From positions 62,001-126,000 of the forward strand of contig JAUZPI010000001.1 of the NCBI GenBank assembly GCA_030706015.1: DNA of 64,000 nucleotides, read 5' to 3'. A model generated the notes under the pieces. It had not been told where the DNA came from. It made no database searches and saw only the letters and a list, made by a program, of their open reading frames with translations. The position numbers and the translations under genes were made by a program. This DNA comes from Bacillota bacterium. Its GTDB lineage: Bacteria > Bacillota > Clostridia > Clostridiales > Clostridiaceae. Each line of letters opens with the position of its first letter. The stretch's first letter is position 1. Below are positions 1 to 9,482 of the stretch, one piece after another.

Positions 1-1
1 T

Positions 2-1003
2 CTATTTAGTGTACCAAATGAAATATTACCCTTAGCTCAAACATTTTTAAATATTATTTTACTTGGTACCATCTCCTCTTTTTTCTACAACACAATAAGT
101 GGTATTTTACGCAGCCTTGGAAATTCAAAAACGCCGCTGTATTTTCTTATATTATCTACCTTACTAAACATTGTTCTAGATATAATATTCATACTGCTTT
201 TAAATTTAGGTATTGGAGGTACAGCTTTTGCTACAGTACTTTCTCAAACTTTTGCATTTATTTGTAGTTTAATCTATCTTAATAAAACTTATCCACAGCT
301 TAAATTTGACATTCGCAATATAAATTTTGACTTAGCTATTTTTAAACAAAATCTAAAGATAGGTCTTCCTTCAGGTGTTCAACAAGCACTGGTAACCTGC
401 GGTTTTCTAATACTTCAGTTCCTTGTTAATCGATTTGGTCCAGATGCAATGGCAGCATATGCTGCAGCGGGAAAAGTTGACTCTTTTGCCGAGATGCCTG
501 TGTTAAATCTAGGAATAGCAATATCCACCTTTATTTCACAAAATATGGGTGCAAACAAGTATGATAGAATAAAAAAAGGATATATCTCCACCCTAGGAAT
601 CGGATTCATAATTTCCATATTAGCTTCTACAATAGTAATTTCATTCCCAAAACAATTTATGAACTTATTCACCAATGATAGTTCTGTAACACAAATAGGA
701 ATCTCCTATCTATCTACCATCGGGTTATTCTATATACTATATTCAACTATGGTAATAACTAATGGAGTTATTATCGGACTTGGTAATTCTCTTATACCTA
801 TGCTGGCAACCACAACTACATTATGGGGAATACAAATACCTTTGTCTATCTTCCTGTCAAGAAAAATGGGCATAGACGGTATTTGGCTAGCTGTACCTTT
901 CGGCTGGCTAGCTGGCGTAATATTTAGAGTAACTTATTTCCTCTCTGGCCGTTGGAAAAAGAAGTTTTCCACTGCTCAAGCCAATTTAAATCTAAATAAC
1001 TAA
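2..1003 (+). CDS. MATE family efflux transporter (5' end outside window)
   Basis: This is the C-terminal part, about 333 residues, of a MATE (multidrug and toxic compound extrusion) membrane antiporter. The reading frame is open from the first codon of the window, so the true start lies to the left; the methionine at 449 is internal. Hydrophobic segments alternate with short loops throughout. The loop GILRSLGNSKTPLYF and, at the start of the second helical bundle, IGLPSGVQQ followed by AAYAAAGKVDSFAEMP are typical of the family. MATE proteins usually have about 450 residues, so roughly a quarter is missing here. Substrate cannot be told. A bidirectional hairpin terminator follows at 1062. Confidence 0.9.
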   Translation, partial: LFSVPNEILPLAQTFLNIILLGTISSFFYNTISGILRSLGNSKTPLYFLILSTLLNIVLDIIFILLLNLGIGGTAFATVLSQTFAFICSLIYLNKTYPQLKFDIRNINFDLAIFKQNLKIGLPSGVQQALVTCGFLILQFLVNRFGPDAMAAYAAAGKVDSFAEMPVLNLGIAISTFISQNMGANKYDRIKKGYISTLGIGFIISILASTIVISFPKQFMNLFTNDSSVTQIGISYLSTIGLFYILYSTMVITNGVIIGLGNSLIPMLATTTTLWGIQIPLSIFLSRKMGIDGIWLAVPFGWLAGVIFRVTYFLSGRWKKKFSTAQANLNLNN

Positions 1004-1061
1004 ACTGATTTTTGTTAAACCTTTAAACGGATAAGAGGCTATACGCCATCGCAAATAATAA

Positions 1062-1098
1062 AAAAGTCAGAGGTGATTAACCATCACTTCTGACTTTT
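1062..1098. terminator. Bidirectional terminator between MATE gene and Hsp70 gene
   Basis: Sixteen-base arms AAAAGTCAGAGGTGAT and ATCACTTCTGACTTTT pair with one G-U, around a 5-base loop. A-tracts and T-tracts on both sides suit termination of the convergent genes from either direction. Confidence 0.8.
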
Positions 1099-1108
1099 AA
1101 AAATTATG

Positions 1109-2836
1109 CTAAATTTCAAAAAGTATATCTGTTAGGTCTTTGTCCAATTTCTCAACAAGTTCCTTTTTATTATCAATTACCGCTTGCTTCAATTTATTTA
1201 GTATTAATCCTACTTCTATTTTCTTATCATCATCCAAATCCTGCAGCTTTTTCTCTCCTAGCTCTATGGTAAGTTTAACCTCAGGAGCAAGCTCTCCTTT
1301 TTTCCAAGCCTCTAGCCCCCCGTTTTCTACCATTAAAATATCTTGAACAGTTACGAATTCATTTTGGTATTCCTTTAAATCGAATAATGCTTTTACTTTT
1401 TTGCCGCTGCTGGAAGTTTCCCCCTCAACTTCTAGTATACCGTTCAAATTATAAGTAAATGTAACATCTACTGCTTGACTTCCTCCTAATCCTCTTGGAA
1501 TATCTTTAACTAATACCTTCCCTATAAATGTATTATCCTTTACAATCCTAGATACCCCTTCATACACCTCTACCCCTACTTCTGTCTGATAATCATATAA
1601 AGTATAATATCTCTTTTTTACCTTGCAGGGTATTTTGCTATCTCTCTTAATTAATGGATCAAACACGCCATGATAGAGTCTTCCATATTCTCCTGTTTGA
1701 ACTATGCTTATTCCTAGGGTATATTGACAATTATCTGTTATTATCAATCCATCCTCTGAACTAATTTGATCTTCTTTTATAGCCGCTTGAACAGCAGCTC
1801 CTAATGCCACCGCTTCCTCTGGATTTATATCAAATTTCACCTTATCACCAAATCTATCTACTAGAAGTTTTTTTATCGCCGTCATCCTTGAAGAACCGCC
1901 AACTGCAAGTACCACATCGATATTGTCATCTATATACCCGGCTGCTTCTAAGGCTTCATCTATACTTTTATTTGTAGCTTGAATTAAATCCTGAACTAGC
2001 TCTTCAAACTTATTTCTTGTTAGTATTGTGTTTATCCCTACTGGATTACCTTTATTATCAATAACAAGGAATGGTATATTTATTTCAGCAACTTCCCTAT
2101 CTGTAAGCTGAATTTTTGCTTTTTCTGCCTCTTCCTTAATTCTCGCCATAGCATTAATGTTATTTGACAGATTTATATCATAATTTGTGTAAAAGTCTCT
2201 GGTAAGGTACTCTATTATCCTATTATCAAAATCCTTTCCCCCAAGGAGATTCTGACCTCTGCTTGCTTTTACGTCCAATATTCCCGAGAAAAGTTCTAAT
2301 ACAGAAACATCAAAAGTTCCTCCACCCAAATCATATACTAATATCTTTTCATCATTTTCTATATTATCTAAACCATAGGCCATAGCCGCAGCAGTTGGTT
2401 CATTTATCAGCCTTTCTATTTTAAGACCTGCTAATTCTCCAGCCTTTTTAGTAGCACTTCTTTGTAGAGTATTAAAATTTGCAGGAACTGTAATAACTGC
2501 TTCTGTTACTTCCTCTCCTATGTACTGTTCTGCCATGAGTTTAAGCTTTCGCAATAGTAGAGATGATATTTGCTCAGGTAAAAAGCTTTTATTGCCAATA
2601 GTAATAGTCTTGTCTGTGCCCATTAATCTTTTTATCTCTGCCACAGTCTTATCAGGTTTTAATACTAATTGTCTCTTAGCATACTCTCCAGCAATGTACT
2701 CACCATCATCTGTCACTCCAACAACTGATGGTGTAACCTTTAATCCAAATTCGTTTGGAATAATTTCTGGTCTTCCATCTTTAATATAAGCTATCTCACA
2801 GGTTGTAGTTCCTAAATCAATACCAATAATACTCAC
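1109..2836 (-). CDS. Short Hsp70-family chaperone (HscC/DnaK-like)
   Basis: ATP-dependent Hsp70 chaperone of 575 residues. The nucleotide-binding domain shows IGIDLGTTTCEIAYI at the N-terminus, NEPTAAAMAYGL near residue 150, DLGGGTFDVSVLEL near 170 and VVLAVGGSSRM near 310. A substrate-binding beta domain follows. The C-terminal lid is shorter than in housekeeping DnaK (about 610-640 residues) and the length is closer to HscC. The start is GTG at 2836, chosen because AAAGGGGGA lies just upstream. It is the last gene of a minus-strand set with GrpE-like, J-like/TPR and TPR proteins, so it probably has dedicated co-chaperones rather than serving as the general DnaK. No CIRCE operator was seen. 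Confidence 0.9.
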   Translation of the reverse strand: MSIIGIDLGTTTCEIAYIKDGRPEIIPNEFGLKVTPSVVGVTDDGEYIAGEYAKRQLVLKPDKTVAEIKRLMGTDKTITIGNKSFLPEQISSLLLRKLKLMAEQYIGEEVTEAVITVPANFNTLQRSATKKAGELAGLKIERLINEPTAAAMAYGLDNIENDEKILVYDLGGGTFDVSVLELFSGILDVKASRGQNLLGGKDFDNRIIEYLTRDFYTNYDINLSNNINAMARIKEEAEKAKIQLTDREVAEINIPFLVIDNKGNPVGINTILTRNKFEELVQDLIQATNKSIDEALEAAGYIDDNIDVVLAVGGSSRMTAIKKLLVDRFGDKVKFDINPEEAVALGAAVQAAIKEDQISSEDGLIITDNCQYTLGISIVQTGEYGRLYHGVFDPLIKRDSKIPCKVKKRYYTLYDYQTEVGVEVYEGVSRIVKDNTFIGKVLVKDIPRGLGGSQAVDVTFTYNLNGILEVEGETSSSGKKVKALFDLKEYQNEFVTVQDILMVENGGLEAWKKGELAPEVKLTIELGEKKLQDLDDDKKIEVGLILNKLKQAVIDNKKELVEKLDKDLTDILFEI

Positions 2837-2849
2837 CGCTGATCCCCCT

Positions 2850-3332
2850 TTACTTCCTGGCTATTACTCCAGCCGGTCGTATAATTTCTCCATTATATGT
2901 ATAGCCTTTCTTTACCACTTCTAAGATCTCATACTGAAGCCTCCCATCTTCCTCTCTAATCTGTATACATTCATGGAGTTTATTATTAAAAAGCTCCCCT
3001 AAAGCTGGCACTTCTTCTAAGCCTATATCTCTTAAATCATTCTTTATTAGTTTCAAGGTATCCTCTAAATTTCCTAATAAGGCCAAATCTCCGTTTTCTC
3101 CAGCAAATTTATATATAGAGTCGAAATAATCTAAAATACCTATTAGTTTACCTATTATTTTTTTATTTTTGCTTTCTAAATCAAGTACTTTTTTTTCAAG
3201 CTCCTCTTCTCTTTTGCTATTTTTATCAATGCAATCCTTAAACAATTCTAGAGCAATCAATGTTTTTCTATTTCCCTTTTCCAAAACCTCCAGCTTATTA
3301 ATTATCTGGTCTAAATTATTGCTATCCCTCAA
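2850..3332 (-). CDS. GrpE-like nucleotide exchange factor
   Basis: A 160-residue protein with a charged N-terminal helix or coiled coil (residues about 1-60). A C-terminal beta region carries the GrpE pattern: GLEEVPALGELFNNKLHE, then GYTYNGEIIRPAGVIARK, matching the GrpE ending GYxLNGRVIRPAxVxVxK. GrpE releases ADP from Hsp70, and the gene lies 13 bases upstream of the Hsp70 gene, so it is most likely that protein's exchange factor. The start is TTG at 3332, with GGGGAG eight bases upstream. It is shorter and more divergent than housekeeping GrpE (about 190-200 residues). Confidence 0.85.
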   Translation of the reverse strand: MRDSNNLDQIINKLEVLEKGNRKTLIALELFKDCIDKNSKREEELEKKVLDLESKNKKIIGKLIGILDYFDSIYKFAGENGDLALLGNLEDTLKLIKNDLRDIGLEEVPALGELFNNKLHECIQIREEDGRLQYEILEVVKKGYTYNGEIIRPAGVIARK

Positions 3333-3345
3333 AACTTTTTCTCCC

Positions 3346-4518
3346 CTATCCTGCCAAAAGGCTTTCTAATCTTTTATAATACCATTTCTTAAGAGCATAT
3401 AAATTTCCATACTCTCCTTTTAGAATATTAAGCTCATTCTTAAACTTCTTTGAATTACTATCTTTATATTTTTCTATCTCCACTTTCGTATCCTGCATAG
3501 CCTGCTCATATTCATGATGAGACATTCTAAACCTTGTAAAATAATAATATATAGGGTTTTTCACAAACTTAGAAAGTCTATCATCCGATAAAAAAACATT
3601 TAAATTTTTCACCAATGCTGAAAGCATTTTTGTTTCCTCATATAGCTTTTTATTATACATATCATCACTATCAAGAAGTAAAAGCTCTTCCAATATAATG
3701 CTAGAATCTGTAAAATCACATCTTTCATACAATTCATCTGCTAGTTTAGATACCTTCCATAATACAAAATCCTTTACCTCTTTATTATCTGGCAGTGCTC
3801 CTCTCAGTAGCTGTATTCCTTCCTTTACTCCCTCTGAATGCTCTTTAAAACTGCTTATTCTTAAAAACTCATAGTAGTAGCTAAATTCTCTAAATTCTTC
3901 TGTTTTATTAACTTCAATTCCATTCTTTAGATATTCTGTGGCCTTTTCAAGCTCTTTTTTTCCAACATAAATGCTCATAAGCAGAGAAAGATTACCTTCA
4001 TTGAAAGGAGATAAACTCAGTGCTTCCAGACATAGTTCCTCTGCCTTGTCTAGTTCACCTTTTTCTTTAAAGCCATAAGATAAATTTCCTATATAAGCCG
4101 CACTCTTAGGATACTTTTCCACTAATTCTTCTAATATGCTTATCCCGTCATCAAACTGTTTATTATATATAAAAGCCAGAGCAAGCTTATTTTTAATTAC
4201 TGGAAGTCGTGCTTCTATTAAAAGAACTTTCTTAAATTGTCCAATAGCTCTTTCATAATCTCCATTATCTAAAGCCTCTTCTCCTACCCTATCAAGTTCA
4301 TCGATTTCATCTCCATACTTTACATAAGCTGTGTAACTAATCCTCCTATCCTCATCCATTAAGGTTTCAAAAGCTTTCCTAATTTCATTATATTTTTCTG
4401 GTTCCTTCTCTGGTGGAAACTCTCTAACTTTCTTTACATAAGCAAGCTTTATTTCTTTTTTAGTGCTATCAATACCAACTCCTAAAATCTGAAAAAAATT
4501 AGGCTTCTTTTCTTTCAT
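3346..4518 (-). CDS. J-like domain plus TPR repeat protein lacking the HPD motif
   Basis: A 390-residue protein. Residues about 5-65 read like a J domain (FFQILGVGIDSTKKEIKLAY near the start, then KAFETLMDEDRRISYTAYV), but the HPD tripeptide that stimulates Hsp70 ATPase is replaced by PPE in REFPPEKEPEKYNEIRKAF. The rest is helical repeats resembling tetratricopeptides (ALDNGDYERAIGQFKKVL, AYIGNLSYGFKEKGELDKAE). The start at 4518 is chosen over an upstream in-frame methionine at 4563 because GGAGGTGA lies just before it. The start overlaps the end of the preceding TPR gene by 20 bases. It probably recruits clients or Hsp70 within this chaperone set; canonical J activity is doubtful. Confidence 0.8.
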   Translation of the reverse strand: MKEKKPNFFQILGVGIDSTKKEIKLAYVKKVREFPPEKEPEKYNEIRKAFETLMDEDRRISYTAYVKYGDEIDELDRVGEEALDNGDYERAIGQFKKVLLIEARLPVIKNKLALAFIYNKQFDDGISILEELVEKYPKSAAYIGNLSYGFKEKGELDKAEELCLEALSLSPFNEGNLSLLMSIYVGKKELEKATEYLKNGIEVNKTEEFREFSYYYEFLRISSFKEHSEGVKEGIQLLRGALPDNKEVKDFVLWKVSKLADELYERCDFTDSSIILEELLLLDSDDMYNKKLYEETKMLSALVKNLNVFLSDDRLSKFVKNPIYYYFTRFRMSHHEYEQAMQDTKVEIEKYKDSNSKKFKNELNILKGEYGNLYALKKWYYKRLESLLAG

Positions 4519-5536
4519 CAAGCTCACCTCCAAGCAGTGCTTTAACCTCACTGAATTGTACAAATTCCTCTAAATATCCATCCTCTAAGGCAAAATCTTT
4601 GTAGCCTTCATCTAATTCCAAGGTCTTCTTCAGCATCTCAAAGGCACCATCATATATTCTGAACCTGCAATATATTCTGCATTTGGAGTAATACGCCCCT
4701 ACGTAGTTTTTATCTAAAAATATGGCTTCGTCAAAACACTCCATAGCAGCATGATAACTGCTTAATGCAGTTAATGAGCATCCTTTTTTATAGTGATACC
4801 AAGGATCCTTATAACATTTCTCTAGAATTGAATCTATAAAATCAATTTTTTCTTTATGCTTTCCTTGTGAATTAAAAGATTCAATTAGATAACCATAAGC
4901 ATCTTCATTGTCTTTAAATTGTAGATATTTCTTAAAGACTTTTTCACATTCCTCATATCTTTCTAAATTAAAAAGGCTTGCCCCTTTTCCGTATAGTGGT
5001 ATAGTAAAATCCTCTGGCGCATATTTTATGGCTAATTCAAAGGTTTCAATTGCTTCTTCATATCTATTAAGTCCAAGTAAGGCATTTCCCTTATTGCTAT
5101 ATAAATAGAAATCTGTATTATCCAGTTCTAATCCCTTTAAGCTGTATTCTAATGCCTCTGCATATTCTCTATTTGAATAGCAAGCCCAGCTTAAATTATT
5201 TAAAGTGCTTTGAGTTGCATCTCCCTTGTCTATGTGTGAGTATTTTAATAGGATTTCCTTTGCCTTAGCTGCTTTCTTATCATTAATTAGAGGCTGAATT
5301 ATTTTATATAAAACCCTGTCCATTAAATTCCTAAGTTCTTCGTCATTAGGTATATAATTATACCCAAGTTCTAGTTCTTCTAATGCTTCAAAATACTTTT
5401 TCTGTGCAGCTAATCCTTTAGCTTTTTTCAGATAATCTTGTCCTAATTTATTTATATCTTCTTTTGATTGAATGATATTATTACTTGGTTGGCCTTTCTT
5501 TTTTATTTTTTTTAAAAACCTCGATACTAATGACAT
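4499..5536 (-). CDS. Tetratricopeptide-repeat protein
   Basis: A 345-residue protein made mostly of TPR helices, for example NSLSWACYSNREYAEALEYS-type and LYSNKGNALLGLNRYEEAIE units between residues about 40 and 330. TPRs mediate protein-protein contacts; no catalytic motif is visible. The start at 5536 follows AAGGGGGA at good spacing, so the 21 codons upstream are excluded. It is the first gene of the four-gene chaperone set. A candidate -10 (TATAAT on the minus strand) sits at 5599-5604, about 65 bases upstream, suggesting its own promoter separate from the WYL genes. Confidence 0.8.
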   Translation of the reverse strand: MSLVSRFLKKIKKKGQPSNNIIQSKEDINKLGQDYLKKAKGLAAQKKYFEALEELELGYNYIPNDEELRNLMDRVLYKIIQPLINDKKAAKAKEILLKYSHIDKGDATQSTLNNLSWACYSNREYAEALEYSLKGLELDNTDFYLYSNKGNALLGLNRYEEAIETFELAIKYAPEDFTIPLYGKGASLFNLERYEECEKVFKKYLQFKDNEDAYGYLIESFNSQGKHKEKIDFIDSILEKCYKDPWYHYKKGCSLTALSSYHAAMECFDEAIFLDKNYVGAYYSKCRIYCRFRIYDGAFEMLKKTLELDEGYKDFALEDGYLEEFVQFSEVKALLGGELDERKEA

Positions 5537-5598
5537 ATAGTTCCCCCTTATACCCATGTTTCTTAAGCACAATAGGTAATCAACATTATGTATAATCA

Positions 5599-5604
5599 AT
5601 TATA
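5599..5604 (-). promoter_or_regulatory. Candidate -10 box for the TPR/J/GrpE/Hsp70 genes
   Basis: TATAAT on the minus strand in a very AT-rich stretch, 63 bases before the TPR start codon. No convincing -35 box was found at 17 bases, so this is a weak call. Confidence 0.3.
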
Positions 5605-5747
5605 TCATTTATTTCAAATATTTTACATAATTTAATTAAAATGTAATCTTGTTGAAAATAAATAAGACTATGTAATTTCATAGGGCATTTCAACTATACC
5701 CTTTGGAATTTAACACAGCCTTACCTATTCATATATAATTTTTATCT

Positions 5748-6734
5748 TTAATTGCTCCCATTATCTTTAAGAAACTTCCACTGTGATGCTACTCTTTCTC
5801 TTACCTGATTTAAAAATCTTTCAGGTCCTAACACTTTTATGACTGGTCCAAAGGATAAAATGCGCACTAAAAGCTCAGCTTCATCCCTTTTATCATAGTA
5901 TATGTAACTTATGTATTTATCATTTTCCTCATCATATTCAGTACTCTTTTCATAACTGGCAAAATGGAGCATGCATCTCTCCACAGCATTTCTTTCTTTG
6001 GATATTTCAATAATAACAGGCTCATTGCATTTATTTTTACTTGATTGTTTATGATAATCTATTTCTTCCATAAATTTTTCCTGGCATTCTGCTATGTTAG
6101 TAATTCTTGCAATGTTTATAATTGTTTCTTTAACTACCTTTTTGTATCTTATTCTGACTGCATGTAATCTAAATTTATCATCCTTGCTAGAGTACTCAAT
6201 TTTAATGGGAAGAAATTTACCAATAACAGGCTTATCTCTGCCACTTTCATAGCTTATAGTGATAATTATTTTTTCTTTTATTGCTTTTAAAATTCTGCGA
6301 AAATTATCAATATACTTATTGCTTTCGTATGGATCACCATCTAAGAAGGTATCGTAATAATGAAAATCACTTGGATCAAACATTGGTTCAATGTCTTTTA
6401 ATACTTTTTCTAAATATAAAATTTGATCACTCCGCAAAAACAAGTTTGCCCTTCTATCCAATAAAAGTGACTTTAGCCATGACTTTTCTAGAGAGGTAAC
6501 AGGGCGATTTACATTACAATTAAGCTTAGATTTATATCTGCCCCCTATATTCTCCATTAAGTTCCACTCTCCATCAATAAGCTTAGGTATTATGTAGAAT
6601 GCACTTTCAGAGAAGGCCTCTCTGTCAATAACCTCCTTAATCTCCTTTTTCGTTAATGGTTCCTTTAAAGTTCTATTTAGTATTTTCCTTATAACCTTAT
6701 AATAACAGCTGTAAATTTTTGAATAGAACTCCAT
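5748..6734 (-). CDS. WYL-domain regulator, second of a pair
   Basis: A 328-residue protein of the WYL-domain type. The central part (residues about 130-215) resembles a WYL ligand-sensing domain: IKEKIIITISYESGRDKPVIGKF, then LPIKIEYSSKDDKFRLHAVR. The C-terminus ends with ILSFGPVIKVLGPERFLNQV, the usual WYL C-terminal extension. No clear N-terminal winged helix is recognised, unlike classical WYL regulators. It lies 5 bases after the first WYL gene, with GGAGTA before the ATG, so the two are co-transcribed. WYL domains bind nucleic acids or nucleotides and often control DNA or RNA damage responses. The pair faces rtcB, so control of rtcB is a reasonable inference. Confidence 0.75.
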   Translation of the reverse strand: MEFYSKIYSCYYKVIRKILNRTLKEPLTKKEIKEVIDREAFSESAFYIIPKLIDGEWNLMENIGGRYKSKLNCNVNRPVTSLEKSWLKSLLLDRRANLFLRSDQILYLEKVLKDIEPMFDPSDFHYYDTFLDGDPYESNKYIDNFRRILKAIKEKIIITISYESGRDKPVIGKFLPIKIEYSSKDDKFRLHAVRIRYKKVVKETIINIARITNIAECQEKFMEEIDYHKQSSKNKCNEPVIIEISKERNAVERCMLHFASYEKSTEYDEENDKYISYIYYDKRDEAELLVRILSFGPVIKVLGPERFLNQVRERVASQWKFLKDNGSN

Positions 6735-6739
6735 TACTC

Positions 6740-7975
6740 CTATTCCTCCCCTAAATACATGTCAAACATTCTTCTCATATCATTATAAAATTTGTCAACA
6801 ACTACTTGGCTCTTTGCCTCCACTGACATAACCCTTCCCGTAAAGCTTTTTGCCCAAAACATTATTTCATTACTATCAAAAATCTCCTTAGAGAACAAAT
6901 AAATATTTTTATCAATCCGCTCCAGTTTCCCTCCTCTGCCTTCTCGATTTATACGATTAATAATATATCCCTCTCTTTTTTCATCAATGTAGAATTTTAT
7001 CTTAACCTCTTCTCCTCTGCTTTTACCACCGAAGGAAACTCCCCAGCATTTATCTATATTAACTTCCAACTTTTCTTTTAGAAAATCATAATTCTTACTA
7101 ATTTCTAGAAATTCTACCGATTTTACATAATCCAATCTATGATTAATAAAACGTTCCCTATTTTCATTGTAAATATTAATGTATCTTCTGCCAGTCTGAG
7201 TGCTGACAAAAATTTTAAGAGGGGTACCATATAGGGTAGTGCTTCTGTCTGTTCTTGTACTTTTATTAACAAAACTAATTTTTCTTTTTTCTTTCATCGC
7301 CATCAATATATCCAATAAAATTTTATCTTCTAATGTGTGTACAATAAAATGATGCTTAAATAGGAATATATCATTTTTTTTATCTTCATTATCAAGAATA
7401 TAACTTCCTATCACACCAAAAGATGATGCCTCCTGATAAAATTTTACTGCATCCAATATTTCATCATAACTATCAGTTAGATTATTTAAATATATGTTGG
7501 ACAAACTATAGCAAAGTGCTTTTCCGCTTTTATTTGAAATTATAATACCTTCCTTTATGTATTCGTTCACCTTTTTCCTCACTGTCTGAATATCAAAGTA
7601 CACACTACTTGTTTCACAAATTCTATCTGTTAATTCCTCAATACTCAGATGCTTTTCCATTCTTAGTAAATCTAATAAATAAAAATGAAGCATTATATCA
7701 TTGGAGGTAAAGCTTTTAGATTTCCATGCGGAATAAAGGGGATTTTGACTTATTTTCGAACTATCAAGAGAAACGAATACTCTTTTACGTCCCTTTGAGC
7801 TATCCCATTTTATATATTCACCTAGATAACTTTCAATTCTACGTCTCTCATTATCATAGGTACGATTACTTTTTTGCGTAAAATCACCTCTACCCTTAAA
7901 ACCATAAACAAAAAAATCACGCATATAGTCTCTTATCTTATCAAAGTTTTTTATAAGCTCTGAAAATTCTCCCAT
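6740..7975 (-). CDS. WYL-domain transcriptional regulator divergent from rtcB
   Basis: A 411-residue protein. The N-terminal 150 residues include a region compatible with a winged helix (LLDLLRMEKHLSIEELTDRI, VYFDIQTVRKKVNEYIKEG). A WYL-like domain follows (DILMAMKEKRKISFVNKS, LYGTPLKIFVSTQTGRRYIN), then the WYL C-terminal extension. ATG at 7975 is preferred over GTG at 7984 because the GGGAGG site would abut the GTG. Only 158 bases separate it from the rtcB start on the other strand, so the two probably share a control region. Whether the WYL proteins activate or repress cannot be read from the sequence. Confidence 0.8.
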   Translation of the reverse strand: MGEFSELIKNFDKIRDYMRDFFVYGFKGRGDFTQKSNRTYDNERRRIESYLGEYIKWDSSKGRKRVFVSLDSSKISQNPLYSAWKSKSFTSNDIMLHFYLLDLLRMEKHLSIEELTDRICETSSVYFDIQTVRKKVNEYIKEGIIISNKSGKALCYSLSNIYLNNLTDSYDEILDAVKFYQEASSFGVIGSYILDNEDKKNDIFLFKHHFIVHTLEDKILLDILMAMKEKRKISFVNKSTRTDRSTTLYGTPLKIFVSTQTGRRYINIYNENRERFINHRLDYVKSVEFLEISKNYDFLKEKLEVNIDKCWGVSFGGKSRGEEVKIKFYIDEKREGYIINRINREGRGGKLERIDKNIYLFSKEIFDSNEIMFWAKSFTGRVMSVEAKSQVVVDKFYNDMRRMFDMYLGEE

Positions 7976-8133
7976 GCCGCTCACCCTCCCTATTTTGTTT
8001 GTATTTTACCAACATGTTCATTAAAAATCAATTCATGGATTATATTTCGCAACTTTTTGTAAATGAAAAATAGAATTTCAAATGGTATATTAATACATGT
8101 AAGATAAATAAACCAAAAACAAGGAGTGATTAT

Positions 8134-9366
8134 ATGTTTGTTATTTATAATGAAAAAACTAAGAAACCGATAAAAGTATGGCTGCAGGATGAAAATAGCA
8201 TTGAGGATAGCTGTCTGGAACAAGCATATAACCTTTCTCAATTACCTTTTGTTTACAAATGGGTATCACTAATGCCTGATACTCATACTGGCATGGGAAT
8301 GCCTATTGGAGGCGTTATTGCCACAGAAGGAGTTATCATACCAAACGCTGTAGGAGTTGATATAGGCTGTGGTATGGGTTTTATAGGAACCAATATAAAG
8401 GTATCCGATATTAAAGATATAACCACAGGAAACGGCTCCCTTATTCAAGCCATTGTGAGTGACATTCTAAGAAATATACCTGTAGGGTTTGGTAAACATA
8501 AAAGCCCTCAGCAATCAATAACCCTAGACAAAGCTAAGAAAGAACTTAATAAATATGAAGCTGATAAAGAACTTTTAGATGAAATTGAGGCTGGTTACCT
8601 TCAGATAGGTACTCTTGGAGGAGGTAATCATTTTATTGAACTTCAAGAAGATGATAAGGGATATCTTGGTATCATGGTGCATTCAGGAAGTCGTCATTTT
8701 GGTAAACAGACTTGTGATTATTTCAATAATATTGCAAAGTCCCTTAATGAAAAGTGGTATAGTTCAGTACCTTTAGATTTTAGATTAGCCTTTTTACCCA
8801 TAGACACTGCTGAAGGCAAAAGATATATCAATTGGATGAACCTTGCCTTGGACTTTGCCTATGAAAATAGATCCAAGATGTTGTCTGCTGTAAAGATTAT
8901 TATTGAAAAGTGGATAACAAAATACACTAATCTTAATATAGAATATTCAACTGAAATTAACTGTCATCATAACTACGCCAGTATTGAACACCACTATGAT
9001 AAAAATGTTTGGGTTCACAGAAAGGGTGCCACTAGGGCTAGAGACGGTGAATTGGCAATTATCCCAGGTGCTATGGGTTCCTTTAGCTATATAGTTAAAG
9101 GGAAAGGAAATGCTGAAAGCTTCTGTTCCTCCTCTCATGGAGCTGGCAGACTTTATTCAAGAAAAGGCGCAATGAAGACTTTCACTACAGAAGAGGTTAT
9201 TCTGGACCTTAGAGACAAAGGGGTAATCTTAGGGAAAAACAATAAAGCTGATGTGGCTGAGGAAAGCCGCTTTGCCTATAAGGATATTGATGAAGTTATG
9301 GCAAATCAAATTGACTTAGTGACACCTATAAAAAAATTAAAGACCATAGGTGTTGTTAAAGGCTGA
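8134..9366 (+). CDS. rtcB: RNA-splicing/repair ligase RtcB
   Basis: RtcB ligase joins RNA 2',3'-cyclic phosphate or 3'-phosphate ends to 5'-OH ends using GTP and Mn2+. The protein has 410 residues, close to E. coli RtcB. Visible active-site features are LMPDTHTGMGMPIGG, the metal-binding Cys in GVDIGCGMG (about residue 79), GGGNHFIE, HSGSRHFGKQ, and the guanylated His in SSSHGAGR (about residue 335), preceded by HRKGATRA. No deletion or frameshift was seen. AAGGAG precedes the ATG. The upstream neighbours are divergent WYL regulators. Downstream come a structured RNA interval and a slipin-like gene with no obvious terminator in between, suggesting one transcript. No archease (rtcA-like or tRNA-splicing) partner is in the window. 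Confidence 0.95.
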   Translation: MFVIYNEKTKKPIKVWLQDENSIEDSCLEQAYNLSQLPFVYKWVSLMPDTHTGMGMPIGGVIATEGVIIPNAVGVDIGCGMGFIGTNIKVSDIKDITTGNGSLIQAIVSDILRNIPVGFGKHKSPQQSITLDKAKKELNKYEADKELLDEIEAGYLQIGTLGGGNHFIELQEDDKGYLGIMVHSGSRHFGKQTCDYFNNIAKSLNEKWYSSVPLDFRLAFLPIDTAEGKRYINWMNLALDFAYENRSKMLSAVKIIIEKWITKYTNLNIEYSTEINCHHNYASIEHHYDKNVWVHRKGATRARDGELAIIPGAMGSFSYIVKGKGNAESFCSSSHGAGRLYSRKGAMKTFTTEEVILDLRDKGVILGKNNKADVAEESRFAYKDIDEVMANQIDLVTPIKKLKTIGVVKG

Positions 9367-9414
9367 TTATTGGTATATAAGCAAAAGCTTACTATATATG
9401 CTTATTATTTCTTT

Positions 9415-9468
9415 GCATGGGTTTTAAAACCCTGCGGTGCTGAAGAGTGCTGCTCCTGCAGTATGCCG
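9415..9468 (+). ncRNA. Two consecutive hairpins upstream of the tRNA-like fold
   Basis: The first hairpin pairs GCA/TGC and GGG/CCC (9415-9435) around TTTTAAAA, with one bulged T. The second (9435-9468) pairs CGGTG with TGCCG through two wobbles, then CTG with CAG, then GAG with CTC around the loop TGCTG. These probably belong to the same RNA as the tRNA-like domain that begins 15 bases later. RNA ends and partners are unknown. Confidence 0.5.
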
Positions 9469-9482
9469 AAATAATATTTAGG

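Noticed and set aside
1140..2789. Plus-strand open frames inside the Hsp70 gene
   Set aside because: They are antisense to a well-conserved gene, have no ribosome-binding sites and show low-complexity Ser/Phe-rich translations.
8058..8091. Promoter TTGTAA...TATATT ahead of rtcB
   Set aside because: The boxes are about 23 bases apart, too far for a vegetative promoter; no sigma-54 type GG-GC pair was found either.
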